Origin: Epiperipatus broadwayi
Taxonomy: Eukaryota > Onychophora > Udeonychophora > Euonychophora > Peripatidae
Reading direction: 5' to 3'
Assembly (NCBI GenBank): GCA_028023455.1
Contig: JAQFVV010006736.1
Coordinates: 182,501 to 246,500 of the forward strand
DNA: 64,000 nt
The position numbers and the translations under genes are program-made. The notes beneath the pieces were generated by a model. It saw only the letters and a list, made by a program, of their open reading frames with translations. It was not told the origin of the DNA and ran no database searches. Positions within the stretch are counted from its first letter, which is position 1; the number at the start of each line of letters is the position of its first letter. Shown here one piece after another: positions 10,965 to 24,266 of the stretch.

Positions 10965-12710
10965 TTATTAATTGAGAGACGTAATATCAATGTAACTTAT
11001 CAGAACTAATTGTCAATCACGTATTGATACCTATAAAAGATTCCATTATAAGATTTGAAAAACCTTTCTACTTGCTAGTTTTAAATTAGATTAAACGGCA
11101 TCCTGTAGCATGGATTGTTTAGCATCCTCATTGGAAGAGAATTACAATAATGTTGTGATAGAATTATTCCTTTTTAAAAAAAGAATCCTGAAAGCAAAAA
11201 AAATATTATAATTTTTATATATTTTTTTCTTTTACGACATCCTTTTTATTTTAAGCTAGAAGTGGTTTTTTGAGACTATCCTAGGACATGGTGAAAGAAA
11301 TATTTGTGTTGGTCATATGATAACAGAAGGAGTAATGGGAAAATTTAGTGATTATACAATCAGAACACTGATGGCGCTGTGATATGATAAAATATAAATA
11401 TATTTTAAATTTATACTTCTATTTTTTTTTTTTTTTTAATCGCACATTTATAAATGCATCAATAAATGCGTGATTACACACACACTTATGTGTAAAAATA
11501 AATTATTTTATATAGAAAAAGAGTAATTTAAATAATAAATTATTAGTCTATAATATCTGTGTCTATAGTCTCGTAAAGAAAATTGTCTGAAAAAGTAAAT
11601 AGAATCATCTTAGAATTGATAATGAATAATAATAATAGTCATAATTAATTAAAATTTATATCTATCTAATCTATTTTACTTGTTACTTTATCATTTTTGA
11701 TGCTTATGTATATATATATTTCGGATGCCTCAAAGGTCAATAATTGTAAAAAAAGGAAAAAGAAAAAACAAAGTTTTTATTCATAAAAAATGTTTATAAT
11801 GTTCTTAATTATTTTTCTAACACATATAGAAACTTTTAATCATTCAACAAGTATATAGTTAATGATGGTAATACGTAGTAGGGTTACATGCCTCAATAAT
11901 GTCAAACATAAATATTCAATATTTCTAATTTTCCCTGCGCAAGTTTGCTCTTTAAAGTGACTCCAGAAATATTTTTTTAGTGGGCAGAATTATTTAGAAT
12001 TATTATTTCTTGCTGAAATATATACATATGTAATAAGTTAATAATCCTGCATTTGGAATAAATATATATATATATAACAACAGAAGCAACCACTTGCAAG
12101 CGAATACGTCACTCCGATTCCAAGAAAGAAAAAAAAGGAAAAAAAACGAAAAGATAAAATGTAATAATATACTGAAATAAGTTTTGCCATGATTAATAGG
12201 CCAATTTGTGCAACATAAATATACTTCATATTTAGGAACACTTGTTAATTATTCTCTTTATTTGATATTTTAAGATGCTGTCGTTTAATATTTTTCTGTA
12301 GCAAACTTTCATTTCTAATTATAACACTCCAGTGCATTTTATTCCATGTTTCATATCTTCCACAAAAACCGTGCCTAAGTTCACAACAAAACACCCCGTT
12401 AATATTTATTGTATTGTTCATTTGTTTTATGAGTCCAATCCAAGGAAGAAATGATTTCATAATAATGGATTTGAACATCATCAGATGCAGTAAGCTGAAG
12501 GACATATTGACTGGTCTTAAGATTTTGTCGTTGCATTTACAATTTTTTTTTAGAGCACTCTTATTAAATAAAATTTTTCTAATGCCTTTACATTACATTG
12601 AGAGCATCTTTAAGTCTCACTTTATATAATAAATTAGATAAAATAATAGCTTTATATACAATTAATTTAATTATAGTAGTTATTTCATTTTGGTTTAATA
12701 AACTTCATTT
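10965..12710. other. Cyclase upstream region; no further gene recognised
   Basis: The first part should contain the cyclase promoter. No convincing minus-oriented TATA box was seen; the CTATAAAAG at 11031 faces the other way. The 60-90 codon frames at 12038-12629 overlap on both strands, lack known motifs and were not accepted as genes. Confidence 0.4.
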
Positions 12711-12890
12711 TAAACAGGCAAAACTCTCCATACAGTAGTGCCACTCTTTGCCAAGCAGAGTAAGCAATGGATGCCAGAAGGCTTGTACATAAAATCCCCA
12801 TCCCAGGATTTTATGCACAAGCCTTCTGGCATCCATTGATTATGCTGGTTGGCACAGGGTGGAACTATTGTATGGAGAGCTTTGCCTGTT
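12711..12890. repeat. Family B hairpin element
   Basis: Two arms of about 85 bp, beginning TAAACAGGCAAAACTCTCCA and closing with its reverse complement, meet at CCCCATCCCAGG near 12796. Interior landmarks (CAATGGATGCCAGAAGG, GTACATAAAATCCCCATCC) match those of the family B units at 25675-26845 in the same order. The unit may extend to about 12945, where a CACATGATCACC-like segment appears inverted. Confidence 0.75.
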
Positions 12891-13132
12891 TAATAACAGT
12901 TATGTGCTAGCATAAGAGATGGTGATCATGTGATGTTTAGTGGTTTAACACTTCCTTTTAACTTATTAGAATCAAGAATGCATTGGGGGCTATGTTTTGC
13001 ATTTAAAGATCTATATTAAAAAATATTTAAAATAGCTTACACCCAATTTCACAATCACCCAAGACAAAAATGTGCTGAAGATTTTTTTTCTATCAGTTGA
13101 CAAAAAACATGGAAGGTTTGAACATTAGTGAT

Positions 13133-14184
13133 GGTATTCATTATTTAGACAGGCCAGCTGCTTGGTGGTGTTATTATCTGTTAAAAACTCACTATTATAA
13201 TTATTCTGGGCTGACATTTTGCAAACTAATTTAAAACAATTTACGATCATCGAACATTATTGGGTCCATTTTTTGGATTGCAATTCTTTTACATTTTGAA
13301 AATTAATTATGATAGAACATTATTTGGTAATGGTATTAAACTCATTTTCAAATCATTTTTTGGGATTGAAATTCTTTTACATTTTGAAAACTATTTTAAA
13401 AAAAATTAACAATCGAACATTATTTGGCAAAATGGGATCGTTTTATTTTTAAATTACTTTTAAACTCATTTTCAAACCAGAAAACTAATTACAATTGAAC
13501 ATTATTTGGTAACGGTAATCTTGAGCCATCAAACCAGGTTTCCTTGCAGATCGAGCATTTATGTCTACCTGAGGCGGACTTGCATCTGAACTGTGAAGCC
13601 CCCTGTTTCATCCTTGCTACACAAACACAGATTTTGCAATGTGTCAGAATGTTTTTGGTCACAGACAATTGCCAAAACTTTAAATGCTGCATAATGAATT
13701 TACCCATTTTTTTAGTATCACAGAGATTCTCACACAAAATGTGCATCAACACGTTATCATGCATCAACTTTATTCTCAAATACAATATCTGAAATTTTTC
13801 AGCCTTCAAAAATTTGTAGGGAAGTATGTGGACAGAATAACAATTTTTATATCACAATAATGTGTCAGTTTACTTGTAAGATGATTATTTGAAAGACAAT
13901 ATTTAAAGAGTTATGGTAATTTAAAGTACAGCTACCCTCAAGTCATATTTTAATAATTAGCATACAGATAAACTGGGTAATAGTGTACATAAATAGCCAC
14001 TGTTATTTGCATGGCAAATCAAGCAAATAACAGCATATTTATGAGCTTTTGCAGAGAAATAACACCACCAAATGACTGTTCTGGCTATAAAATAACTGGA
14101 AGCGGCTGCTTAAATGTCATATTTCTGTGTTTTTGCAGGGAAATAATGCCACCAAGCAGCTGGCCTGCCTAAACAATGAGTACC
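13133..14184. mobile_element. Merlin-like (IS1595/ISXO2-type) DNA transposon, internally deleted
   Basis: Terminal inverted repeats of about 48 bp (left GGTATTCATTATTTAGACAG, right its near reverse complement) bound a 1,052-bp element. Imperfect 8-bp flanks TTAGTGAT (13125-13132) and TTAGTTAC (14185-14192) match at six positions and look like a decayed target duplication. Merlin elements typically make 8-9 bp duplications and have ends starting GG. The interior has three degenerate tandem repeats of about 120 bp (13235-13510, around AACATTATTTGG) and a truncated transposase-like frame. The catalytic DDE domain is absent. Confidence 0.6.
13489..13809 (-). pseudogene. N-terminal zinc-ribbon fragment of a Merlin/ISXO2-like transposase
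   Basis: A 106-codon minus frame lies inside the terminal-repeat element. Its C-terminal half holds HCKICVCVARMKQ, FRCKSASGRHKCSICK and ETWFDGSRLPL. This order (CxxC, about 20 residues, basic FRC, CSIxK, then TWFxxSxLPL) matches the N-terminal zinc-binding region before the DDE domain of ISXO2/IS1595-family transposases, to which eukaryotic Merlin belongs. The frame stops soon after PLPNNVQL, and the Asp-Asp-Glu catalytic part is missing, so the product would not be an active transposase. The first 50 residues are not recognised. The link to Merlin rests on motif order, end structure and flank length, not on a search. Confidence 0.5.
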
Positions 14185-14517
14185 TTAGTTACTACTATTG
14201 CATTCAAAGCATTAAATATATTTAAATATATTCTGTATATCCTTCCTTGAACTGACAAGCATAACACAAACATCTGTGATTACTCATTAAAATGATAAAA
14301 TAATTATATAACCAATAATTAACAGATATTATTGTAGAACAAAAAAAATAGAATGCGAGATTATCTGCCTTCTCTTTAACACTACTATTATGAGTTGGGT
14401 GAGATAGTTATTTGCAAGATAACTTCTTGAGAAACTGCAATGTTGACTTGCAATGAAATACATTTTTAATAATTAATGAAATATATAAAATTCTAGTAAA
14501 TTTAAATCATTTGAACC

Positions 14518-14520
<3 letters not shown>

Positions 14521-14548
<28 letters not shown>

Positions 14549-14583
14549 TATTTGGTTCATATATATATATATATATATATAAT
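14521..14583. repeat. (TA)n microsatellite, split
   Basis: Two TA tracts separated by TATTTGGTTCA. Confidence 0.95.
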
Positions 14584-14619
14584 ACAAATAAAATGTCTAT
14601 TAATTAAAATCTATTGTAA

Positions 14620-14835
14620 TAGCAATAAAAATAATAATAAATATAATGGTAATTAATTATTATATACAGTCTTTAAATCTGAAGTACTTTTGGTTAATTC
14701 CTTAACCCATCTCAACTGCCATTAAATTTAAAATGGCCATTGAATTTAGAATTGCTATTGAACTTAATGACAATTGAGAAGAGTTAAGGATTGAAAGATT
14801 GTATATAACAGTTAATTACAGTTATATTTATTATT
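14620..14835. repeat. Hairpin MITE-like element
   Basis: Left arm (from AATAATAATAAATATAATGG through CTTAACCCATCTCAACTGCC) is mirrored by a right arm (GACAATTGAGAAGAGTTAAGG through ATTTATTATTTTT). The arms are about 100 bp with mismatches. No coding content. Confidence 0.55.
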
Positions 14836-14837
14836 TT

Positions 14838-14968
14838 TATTGTTATATATATATATATAAACAAAAAAAGACTTATAAATCCAATAAATAATATTATATT
14901 TCAACCAGAGGACTGGTTTTCATCAGAAAAAAAAATACACAGTAAAATATATATATATAACAAAATAC
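14838..14968 (-). other. Hammerhead-ribozyme-like core inside an inverted repeat
   Basis: Inverted repeats built on TTGTTATATATATATA (14843-14862 and 14950-14966) bracket a minus-strand core: CTGATGA (14926-14920), a 6-bp stem AACCAG/CTGGTT with loop TCCT, then GAAA (14902-14899). This is the order of conserved blocks in a hammerhead ribozyme. Penelope-like elements are known to carry such ribozymes. One extra A lies between CTGATGA and the stem, and I could not pair a good stem I directly against the core, so activity is doubtful. Confidence 0.35.
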
Positions 14969-15220
14969 ATTAGAATAACACTACAAAATTAAAAATGCCT
15001 ATAAAAACTAAACAATAATTTCTTTGCTATAACCAGCTTACAGCTTCTTCTGCCATCTTGAGTAGCAATACAATGTTAATATTTAAATCTCATTAAATCA
15101 CAATAGTAACATTCCTGCATGAATGGCCAACTTTCCATAAATTGTGAATACTAACACAATTATACTGTTTATTCAACACATTACCTGTACTATTTATAAA
15201 ATATGATTCCTTAATTTTTA

Positions 15221-15252
<32 letters not shown>

Positions 15253-15700
15253 TAATCAATTATGAAAGTATTTAGAAAGTTGATATAATTTCAATATAAT
15301 ATATACATATTCAGGGTTAATGTCTAATTTCATGCTAATAAAAGCTTGTATAATAGATTGAATACGATTTATTTTCGGTAGTTTTGTAATTACATCATAA
15401 CTAGAAAGTTATTTCCAAATATACATAAAATTCTTTTAATTTTTTATCATTTACATTTATAAAATCTGGAAAAATCTTTAAGTTATAGATATATATAATT
15501 AGTAAATATATTAACTAACTAAAGAAAAGATATAAATAAAACAGATATAATTACTTCTCATCACAGCACTTTAATAGTTAAACCAGAAAACTGTTTTTCA
15601 CACACACACACACACACAGTATATATATATATATATATATACTGTGTGTATGTAACTGTTTTTCACACACACACACACACACAGTATATATATATATAAA
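15221..15700. repeat. CA/TA microsatellites, one segment duplicated
   Basis: CA tracts followed by TA tracts occur at 15221-15252, 15598-15642 and 15664-15700. The last two share the unit AACTGTTTTTCACACACACA, so a local duplication is visible. Between 15253 and 15597 nothing is recognised. Confidence 0.85.
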
Positions 15701-18559
15701 GCAGTTCTTATCAATATCACTGCGCAATAGATTATTTCAGCAGCAAGATTAATACAACAATCATTTTAAACTTTGAAAACTTCCAAAATATATTATATAT
15801 TAAATAGAACTAATTGTATATCTTAATAGTTTAAATTTTGCCTTCCAATTTAATGCAGTAGGTAGAATATTCCATGTGGGATTGGGAGGGTCCAGGATCA
15901 ATTCTTGGTGATTTATGGTACTCTCAGGTTTGGTATTTCTCTTTCTTATGAATTCCAGAGCAATAAAACCACATTCCCTTTTTATAGCTTAAATTCAAAT
16001 ATAGAAAACATATCTTACCAGTATTCCCTAGTGTTAAATTATTTCAGTAGTGCTACCTGTGAAACAAAGTCTAGATGAAACAGCCTCAATAAAAAAAACG
16101 AGTCCTTCCTCATGGATGCAAGAATACTAAATATATTGAAATTCAGACTAATGTAAACAACTGGGTGACATTGCATCAGTTAAGATATTAATAACTAATA
16201 AATAAACATATTTTAAACTACATACATAAAACAAGAATAATAAAATAATCATTTTAAACTTTAAAAACTTCCAAAACCATTTCAACTTTTATGATGATTT
16301 CCTGATCTTCCCCCTTTATAGCAACTGTTTATTAAACTAGCATGTTCTATATTTTTAATATTAATTTCCCACATTCACATTGATAACTTATTAATATATA
16401 ACTATTATGAATTGATATTTTATCTTCTATTATTAAATTTCCTAACTTTTAAACGAAATATTTTAGATCAGTAAGCAGCCACATACTTATTCATGATTCA
16501 GCTAAGCTGCTTATTATTTTATAATCTTATAATTTGTACTCATTATAGCGTCTCTCTCCAGAGCTTCACACACTCCTAATTTTATTTTATTAACTTTATA
16601 TTGCAAGTATTAATAATTCACATATACAGTTGTCATTTTAGTAACTTTTTAGTGAAGAATTGAAACATTTTCAACAAGGAAATGTCCACTTATTTCTCAG
16701 CAGCTTAAAATTCAATAATTGTTCAATTATATGTAATAGGCAGATTATGTGCATCAAAATATTAGTACTGAACTCTATCAATTAATGTTATATTTTAGGA
16801 AATGTTGAACTCTCCAAGTGCATATATATTAAATTTAATTCAATAAAATCACCACATCACTGATTAACTGCAAAGTTGATGAAACTGAAACACTTTCCTT
16901 TATGACTTAAAGTCATTTTTAGGAAAGTCAGGCATAGATATTAGTGAGATTTAACATCAAATCTATGAAGATGTTTTTATAGATGGATTAAAGTTGCATT
17001 TAAATAACATTCAGAAGATAGAAACTCTAAATATTCACTTTAGTAATTGATATATTTCCAAAATATCATTATGTGTAGGGGTTTCCCTAATTAGTAACTT
17101 AGGTCTTACATAAAATTGTTTTCATTTTCATTTATTTTAAAGTTGAACAATGCAATGGTGAGTTGTTTAGATCAAATTTAATATGGTTGTCACTTGAAAA
17201 GTTCATCCTATAAAATATTAAATATTAATTAATACCATTTATTTTAATATTGCATATTTATAATAAAATGAAATTTTACAATCTTATTAAAATGAATACT
17301 TAGAGATTTTATCTTGTGAATATTATTGAAGGCCAATTTGAATCAGGCTGTAAAAACTCCTCTATAGAGTTATTGTTGAAACTCACATATGCCATCAAAA
17401 TAAGACATAGATCACATGACCCAATTCTCTTAAGCTTGTAAGATATAAACAATGAGCATTTTCAAGTGCTCAAGAAGCTTTGTGAGAAATGCTTAGCTAG
17501 AGAAAGCATTTAATATATCTCTGTCATTGCTTATAATGTTTTTTTCTAATAAATAGCTCAGACTGTAGACAAAATTGTTTGTATTTATATCTGCTTTTTG
17601 GATGGCAAATTGTTAAATTAAATTTAATATAGATGTCATTTAGAGAGTTATTCACCTATTGAAATATTATACATATATAAACATATTAGGGAATAGTCAC
17701 CATTATTCCATCTGCATGTCTGTTATTTCTATCTTTGTCAATAGAAAATGCTCAGCAGACATCAACATGTTTCATATCTATCTAATATTCCTAACAACAC
17801 TTATTAATACAAGATTAAACTTATTTTTTAAAAATTTTATAATTTATTGAATTAGTTTTTTTCTAAAGAAATTGTAACCACTGAAAAAAATCAACTAGTA
17901 ATAAATTAAACAATATTATATCAACAAATAAGTGGAGGAAAAAAATAGTTCTGCAAAAAATTATATTTATAAAATGTTTCACATACCAGACTAATGCAAG
18001 TCTAATTTATTGATATTTTGAATAATCTCCATATTATCACACATTCCCGAAATGTCTGAACAAAGACAGTGTGCAAAAACAAATGGCTTTCAAACCACAT
18101 GTCATGCTATACCAGTACCATCTCTCACATATATTTTTATCATATGCTCTGTTTCTCAATAGCAAATTGTTACATTTTTATTTACTATTCAAAAAGGTTT
18201 ATTAGACTTTGAATTTTCATGTTTACATACAGTGATAAACTAAATTTATTTATGATTCACAATGCATATTTTGATTTTAATGTAATTTTCAACCATAGAA
18301 CTTCATTTTCTTGGAATAAATTTTTAAACTGACATTCTCACATGATGTGATCGACAATGATATGCTTATGATATTAGTAAGCACACTATGTTACAACCAA
18401 ATGACAAACAATAATAGTCATTTTCATCAGTCACCCCAATCCATTCAATGATTGACTATTGACCTTTTATTTATAAGTGACAAATTTATTCCACAAACAG
18501 CTTTGATATGATCCATTCCAAATAAATACAGTAATACTATCATAAATAATTTCTCTAGC
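15701..18559. other. AT-rich stretch without recognised gene
   Basis: No exon, RNA gene or clear repeat boundary was supported. A 63-codon plus frame at 17659-17850 has AT-driven composition and no motif. Confidence 0.5.
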
Positions 18560-20983
18560 CTATATTTCAGAAGTGGCCAAACAATTAAATATTGTGAGTG
18601 ACTTTTATGGTGAAGATGTACTTGAGGGTGACTACATTTTTTTTTAATTCTTCAAACCAGAAAAAAAATTTTTTTTGGCAGAATGGAGAAAAATAATGGT
18701 TTAAAGACCTGCTTATCAAAATGTACATACAAATTGGTGTTTTTTATAATGTTTTTTTTATTAAAATACTCACAACATTGGTGATGTTTTAAGAAGATAC
18801 TTACAAACTAATAATTTTCTTTCTCAAAGATATGAACTGTTGGAAAACATTTTACTATGGCAACTAACTTTAAAGTGATTATTACAAAAAAGAAACATAA
18901 TTTCTACATTTTGTGGCATCACTTGGCCATTTTTGGTTGCATTTTTTATTTTTTTTTATGCTTATTTTATCATATTTTCAAAACTTTATCAATATTTAAA
19001 ATTTTAATTCCAAACAAATCTTCTATCAGCAGTATTTTTGCAAAAAAATCAATTTCTGATTGCAGTCTATTATATATAGTCCCACACTTTCTCTGTATAA
19101 GGTGCCACAAAGCACTGACTGTCAACTTCAACTATTATTCTCTAGGTTTTTCTAACTGTCAAAGTCATAAATCAAACCAAAATGTTTTATTCTTTTGTAA
19201 TAGATTTTGAACATAAATGTATTTCTCATAATTTTTTACATTTAAATTTTACAAAAAAAATAATCAAGGAAAAGTGAATAGTGCTAACTGCTATTCAAGA
19301 CAAGTGAATAATGTTGACATCTCTTTGAATATCAATGACATTCGATGATAACTAACAAAACACAACTATTTTTCATAAATATTTATGAATTTTATGATTA
19401 CTTTTTAGACTATATTGATTAATATGTGGCTAGATAATTTTTATTTAAAATATTTAATTTTAGATGAAGAAAAGACAACAGAAGTGAATAAACAGCATCT
19501 ATTTTCTAAGATACAAAAAATCACTGGCATTTTCATATAATGATTGGTTGAAATGCAATTCCTTTGTTTTGCTGCAGGCTATTTTTCATTTGTTTTTCTT
19601 ATATTATTTTTAATTATTAACATTATTTAAAAATTTTCATTACATTTAACCTTTCTAATATGCAGCCTAATACCACTTATTTTTTTTATAATTTTCTGAT
19701 GTTTTCTTTGTCTCACAAATCAACATAAAATATATGATAAAATGTGTATTACTTATCAGAAAATAACAAATTTGACTTTATTTGATAATATTTGTGTTTA
19801 TTACTGAAATAAATTTTAAATATTCACATTTGTTTCTGTAAATATTAAAAAAATTAGACCATAATCAAAACAAAGATGTTATATGTCACATTTCTAGAAA
19901 GATAATTTTTAGTTTATAAAATCAACAAAAAATTTTTAATTTTCATTATTTAAACATTTGAAACATATAATTATTTATTTCTCTTATATCTAATGATTTA
20001 TGCTTTAAATGTTTAAATTTTTTAAATATTTATTGCAAAATTACGATATTTTCTTTGCTCATACACAAAATAGATTACTTACGTCATAACTTGGCTTCTA
20101 ATTTGCTTCAGACCATATTTACGTTAACTGCTAATATAACATTATATTTTTTTAAAATAAAATATTTCAAGTCAAAATAAGTTATTAAATAATTTATATT
20201 TTTGATATCTAATAAATATATTGTAAATTATTTTTAAAAAATATCTAAAACCATAATAAATTCACAAATAAACATGTTTTTGCATCATCGGAAACTTCAA
20301 TGTTGTAAAACACAGAACATTTTACAACCTTATCAACAGACAATGGCTGATCATATCATGGTGGGGCTTATGTCTATTGTAAGAGTAGGAATTTTGAATT
20401 TTGTGCTTTTTTTCGGGTAATTTTTTTAAATAATAAAATATACTGTTTTACATGCATTTTAATGTATAATACTTATGAAAAATTCACCAGGGGGTGAACT
20501 GACCAAAAGATGAAATAATTCATCCCAATCAATCATTGGATTAACAATTTGAATGTAAAATAATTCAATTTTTAGAAGCTAAATTAAAACAATTCTGATT
20601 ATTGTACATTAATATATTTCAGAAAGGAAACAGGCTAGATCCGCATTAACAACCAAATCACTAAAATTTGCCCCTCTGGTCAATAATAAAATTCATCAGC
20701 CAAACGGTTAAATTACCTCAGCTTCCTCTAGTATTAGAATTTGTCCACATCGCTTTATAAAATATTTATTAAATTATACTTTTAAATTACATACAAATAA
20801 GCATTTTTTAGAGTTGGTCCTGAATTTAAAAAAAAAAAAAATCAAAAAAGAAAGAGAAAATTATTGTTTTAGAATTGTATTAAAATAAATTAGATGCAAA
20901 TTTTACAAAAAAAAAAAAAAGAAATTAAGTGGTTCATTTTCGGAGACTTTGCGGTCAACATCTTGGCCACCTCTGCTATATAT
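18560..20983. mobile_element. hAT-superfamily DNA transposon with target site duplication
   Basis: Left terminus CAGAAGTGGCCAA (from 18568) and right terminus TTGGCCACCTCTG (to 20975) are inverted repeats of the hAT type CAGNGGTGGCCAA. They are flanked by 8-bp direct repeats CTATATTT (18560-18567) and CTATATAT (20976-20983), matching at seven of eight positions, as expected for hAT. The 2,408-bp interior has no intact transposase. A 117-codon plus frame at 18857-19210 is AT-rich and lacks hAT motifs. It is therefore a non-autonomous or thoroughly decayed copy. Confidence 0.75.
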
Positions 20984-23401
20984 AAACTTTAAACCTAAGT
21001 TAAAGATTAATATATCTCATATTTTAAATTAACCACACCCACACAAATGTAATTCAACTTCATATCTCTTTTCCACATGTATTATCTTTTATAGATGTTC
21101 ACAATAACTTCCACACCACCTCACATTCTTAAAACACACAAATAAAGCTACTATTAATGCATATATTACTTCATTTATTTGAAATGGTTGAAAACAATTA
21201 TTTCTGGATTTCATTAAAATGATTGCAAATAATTTTTACTATTATTCTAATATTATACCTTAGTATTACCGCCGCAGTGATTTTTTATTTAATTCAAACA
21301 ATAATGTAAAAATACTTTAAAAAAAAAAACTTTACATTATCATGTCATTGAGTTGTTTTGCCGCCAATCATTTCATTGTTATTCTTTTTTAATCTTTTGT
21401 TTTTAAATTGCTTATTATATTTTTAAATAGTAGATATTATACATGTGTGCACAACTAAAAGCATGCATATCTATATAAACTTATATACTTTTTAATAGCC
21501 CTATATATCTATAAATATGATGTTGGATAAACATTTTATTTTTACATTTGTCGTTTTTTATTTGGATATTACACAAATCCAAATAAACCTACAATACGTA
21601 AATGTAAAACACAATGATAAAGAGACTTTAAATAAACAAATAGATCTGCCAGTTTTAAATTCTATAAATAAACATTATTCAAAGTTCTGTCAAATTAAAA
21701 AAATAGCAAAATGCTTAACTCAGGATTTTTCTTTTTTACTCGAACAATATTTTCAATTAGATATCAGATACTATAGCATTCTAATTTAAGTATTATGATC
21801 AAATCATTTTTATATCAGATGCTTTAATTTAAGTAAATTGTTTCACTAATGCTGTGTAAACTAGTATAACACCTAGTACTGGACTCAATCATGCAAAGTA
21901 AAAATAATAGGATATATAAATTAACACAGTGCTTAACACTAAATTGAAATAAATATCCAAATATTAAATCACATCACAAGGCTAAGAAATTCAGCACCAC
22001 CCTCTGTGAAATACATATATTAGAATCCACATTTCAAAATAGCCAGACTTAAAATTTTAATATTATATATATATTGAAACAGAAAGTAATAAATGTGATG
22101 TGTAGATTTTGAAGCTTCTTTTACTTTTTATAAAACAGTAATATCATAAATGTTATTATTTTATAAAATATAAATGATTCTTATAACTCAGGGATGATGT
22201 ATTAAGGAAATGCTTTAGATTAGATGACAAAACAATAATTAAAAACTACATCTATCAACCGCCACGAACACAGGATATTTTTATATTAAACTTCTCTTAG
22301 AGTAAATAAATATCTACAACTAAATATATTTTTAATATCTGTCTAAAAAAAATTTTGCTTTTTATTTTTCATGTTACGATATGATCTTCAATCTTTCTCG
22401 GACAAAATTTCCATCAAATTAGAATAGAAAAAAGAACCATGATAAGACATATTAATAATTTAAAATAACTTATACTACAAAGTATCAATTCAAAAGTAAC
22501 ACTATAATATTAATAATGTAAATAAAATAAAAGTTTATCTTAACTGAAAAAAAAACATTCTCTTATAATTAATTTTTTGGTTGTCTGAATTTTATATTAC
22601 TTTATTAGAAGCAGTTACTACAGAAAGATAAATAAACACAAATACAGTATGAGAGAGATTTTTATAATCACAAACACTTCATAAAAGCTTCGATTATTTT
22701 CTATACCATAGAATTACAGACAAACGTGCCTAATAAAACTGGCAAAACATTATTTTAGAACATGTTAAAATATACATTTCTATAGTACTTATATTTGATC
22801 TTATTCCCTTTGCATTGGTATCACTGGAATATGAGCACAGCATTTAGCATCATTCTTAAAATAATAAATAACTTTCATTATCTTACTTTAAATAATAATG
22901 ATTTTCTATTTTGTCTCCATGAATGGGAAAAGAATTTATATGATTACTTTTTATGATAATAAATCATACATACTATATCGCAATTGTATAAAAACATTCC
23001 CATTATCTATGAGGCAAATCTTCTTTTAAAATCCATAATAGTAACACAAATATATCAAAAAGAATTACATCTTACAAATATTATTTATATTTATTTTTAG
23101 AGCACTGGATCCTTTTCTCTACAGAATTTATATATATGTTTCTACATATTATAACATATATCATTTGCATTACAGGATCTATATTACATAATGACAATCT
23201 CTTATAATACAACATTTATCCTTATAATCTGTCCATCTTCCTATAGAGAATAACATAATATGATATCATATTTATCTGTTGTAAGTTTATTTCTTAGTTA
23301 GAAACAATAAATATATAGTTAATCAGATATATAGTTAATCTGAAATAATTTAGTTTCTGAATGCATTTCACCTACAGAATGTGCTCATTTTCATATTAAT
23401 T
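20984..23401. other. AT-rich stretch without recognised gene
   Basis: A 90-codon plus frame at 21517-21789 starts with ATG but shows no known domain, and its codon use follows the local AT bias, so it is not called as a gene. No repeats or RNA genes were recognised. Confidence 0.45.
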
Positions 23402-23559
23402 AATTAAATTATAATTACCCCAAATCCAAAACTCAAACAGACTAGCCAAGAAAATAAAATCAAAAATACAAACAATGGTTTCACTGTTATTTCTCAAGTG
23501 TAAAGAACTACAAAACAACACCATATTTATATTAAACATTGCTCACAAATCCATTTATT

Positions 23560-24200
23560 TCACATCTACCCTTAATATTAAAAAAACTTTTAAATAAGCT
23601 AATTGCTTCATAATAATAAATTTTTAATAATAAAGATTCTTTAATTCTTCTTTTATATATTTTCTCTCAAAGAAAATAACCTTAGCTTCTTCAAAATTAA
23701 TAGTGTGGCTGATATCTTTTTCATGAACATACAAAGCAGAACTAAGATATTTATTTCTAATCCTACTTTTATGTACCTTTATTCTTTCATTTAAGCTCAA
23801 ACTACTCTGACCTATATAAACCATCTTACAAAAACAAGGAATAATATACACAACACAGAAATAGTCTTTCTATCAAAAATTTCCTTTGTATTATTTAATA
23901 AATTATTCAAAGTAGTACCCCTTTTCCAAGCAATTTTCTTATTTCCAAAAAAAAATACTATTCTTACAATTTTATAAGAAGACAATTTAAATTGCAAAGA
24001 AATAAAATCATATTTTTCTTTATTGTTTACATCCTTACAAATATTACTATTAAATAAAATACTTTTCACAAATTTATCAGAGTAGCCAACACTGAAATAA
24101 TCTTTATAAAATTGACCTTTCCGAAACAAATCTACCCCACTAGAATTATTTAATTTCTTATTCCTATAACAATAATTTCTTAAAGCAGCTACTTTATGAG
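23560..24200 (-). pseudogene. Penelope-like C-terminal region with GIY-YIG endonuclease (left arm)
   Basis: Minus-strand frames in order give FRKGQFYKDYFSVGYSDKFV, a block that resembles the end of Penelope reverse transcriptases, then KLSSYKIVRIVFFFGNKKIA. After a frameshift near 23850 they give YIIPCFCKMVYIGQSSLSL, NERIKVHKSRIRNKY and ALYVHEKDISHTINFEEA. The YIIPC/VYIG pair with the following Arg- and His-rich segment is a GIY-YIG nuclease as found in Penelope-like elements. The right arm encodes the same protein, so the two copies can correct each other in an alignment. Reverse-transcriptase catalytic motifs are not present because of truncation. Not functional as it stands. Confidence 0.8.
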
Positions 24201-24266
24201 ATACAGATTGATAGCTATCAGTCTTTCATTTTGTCAAAAGTGAAGAATTAAGGTCTATAATTAAAT

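Noticed and set aside
11029-11040. TATA box (CTATAAAAG) near the cyclase start
   Set aside because: It is oriented for plus-strand transcription, opposite to the cyclase gene.
12245-12629. Overlapping 71- and 86-codon frames on both strands
   Set aside because: No recognisable motif, no splice context, and mutual overlap; treated as chance.
15855-15960. tRNA-like B-box phrase GGATCAATTCTTGG
   Set aside because: No convincing A box at the right distance and no repeat copies; not called as a SINE.
18857-19210. 117-codon plus frame inside the hAT element
   Set aside because: No zinc-finger BED or DDE-type motif in it; poly-T rich; incidental.
21517-21789. 90-codon plus frame
   Set aside because: AT-driven composition, no known domain, no supporting context.
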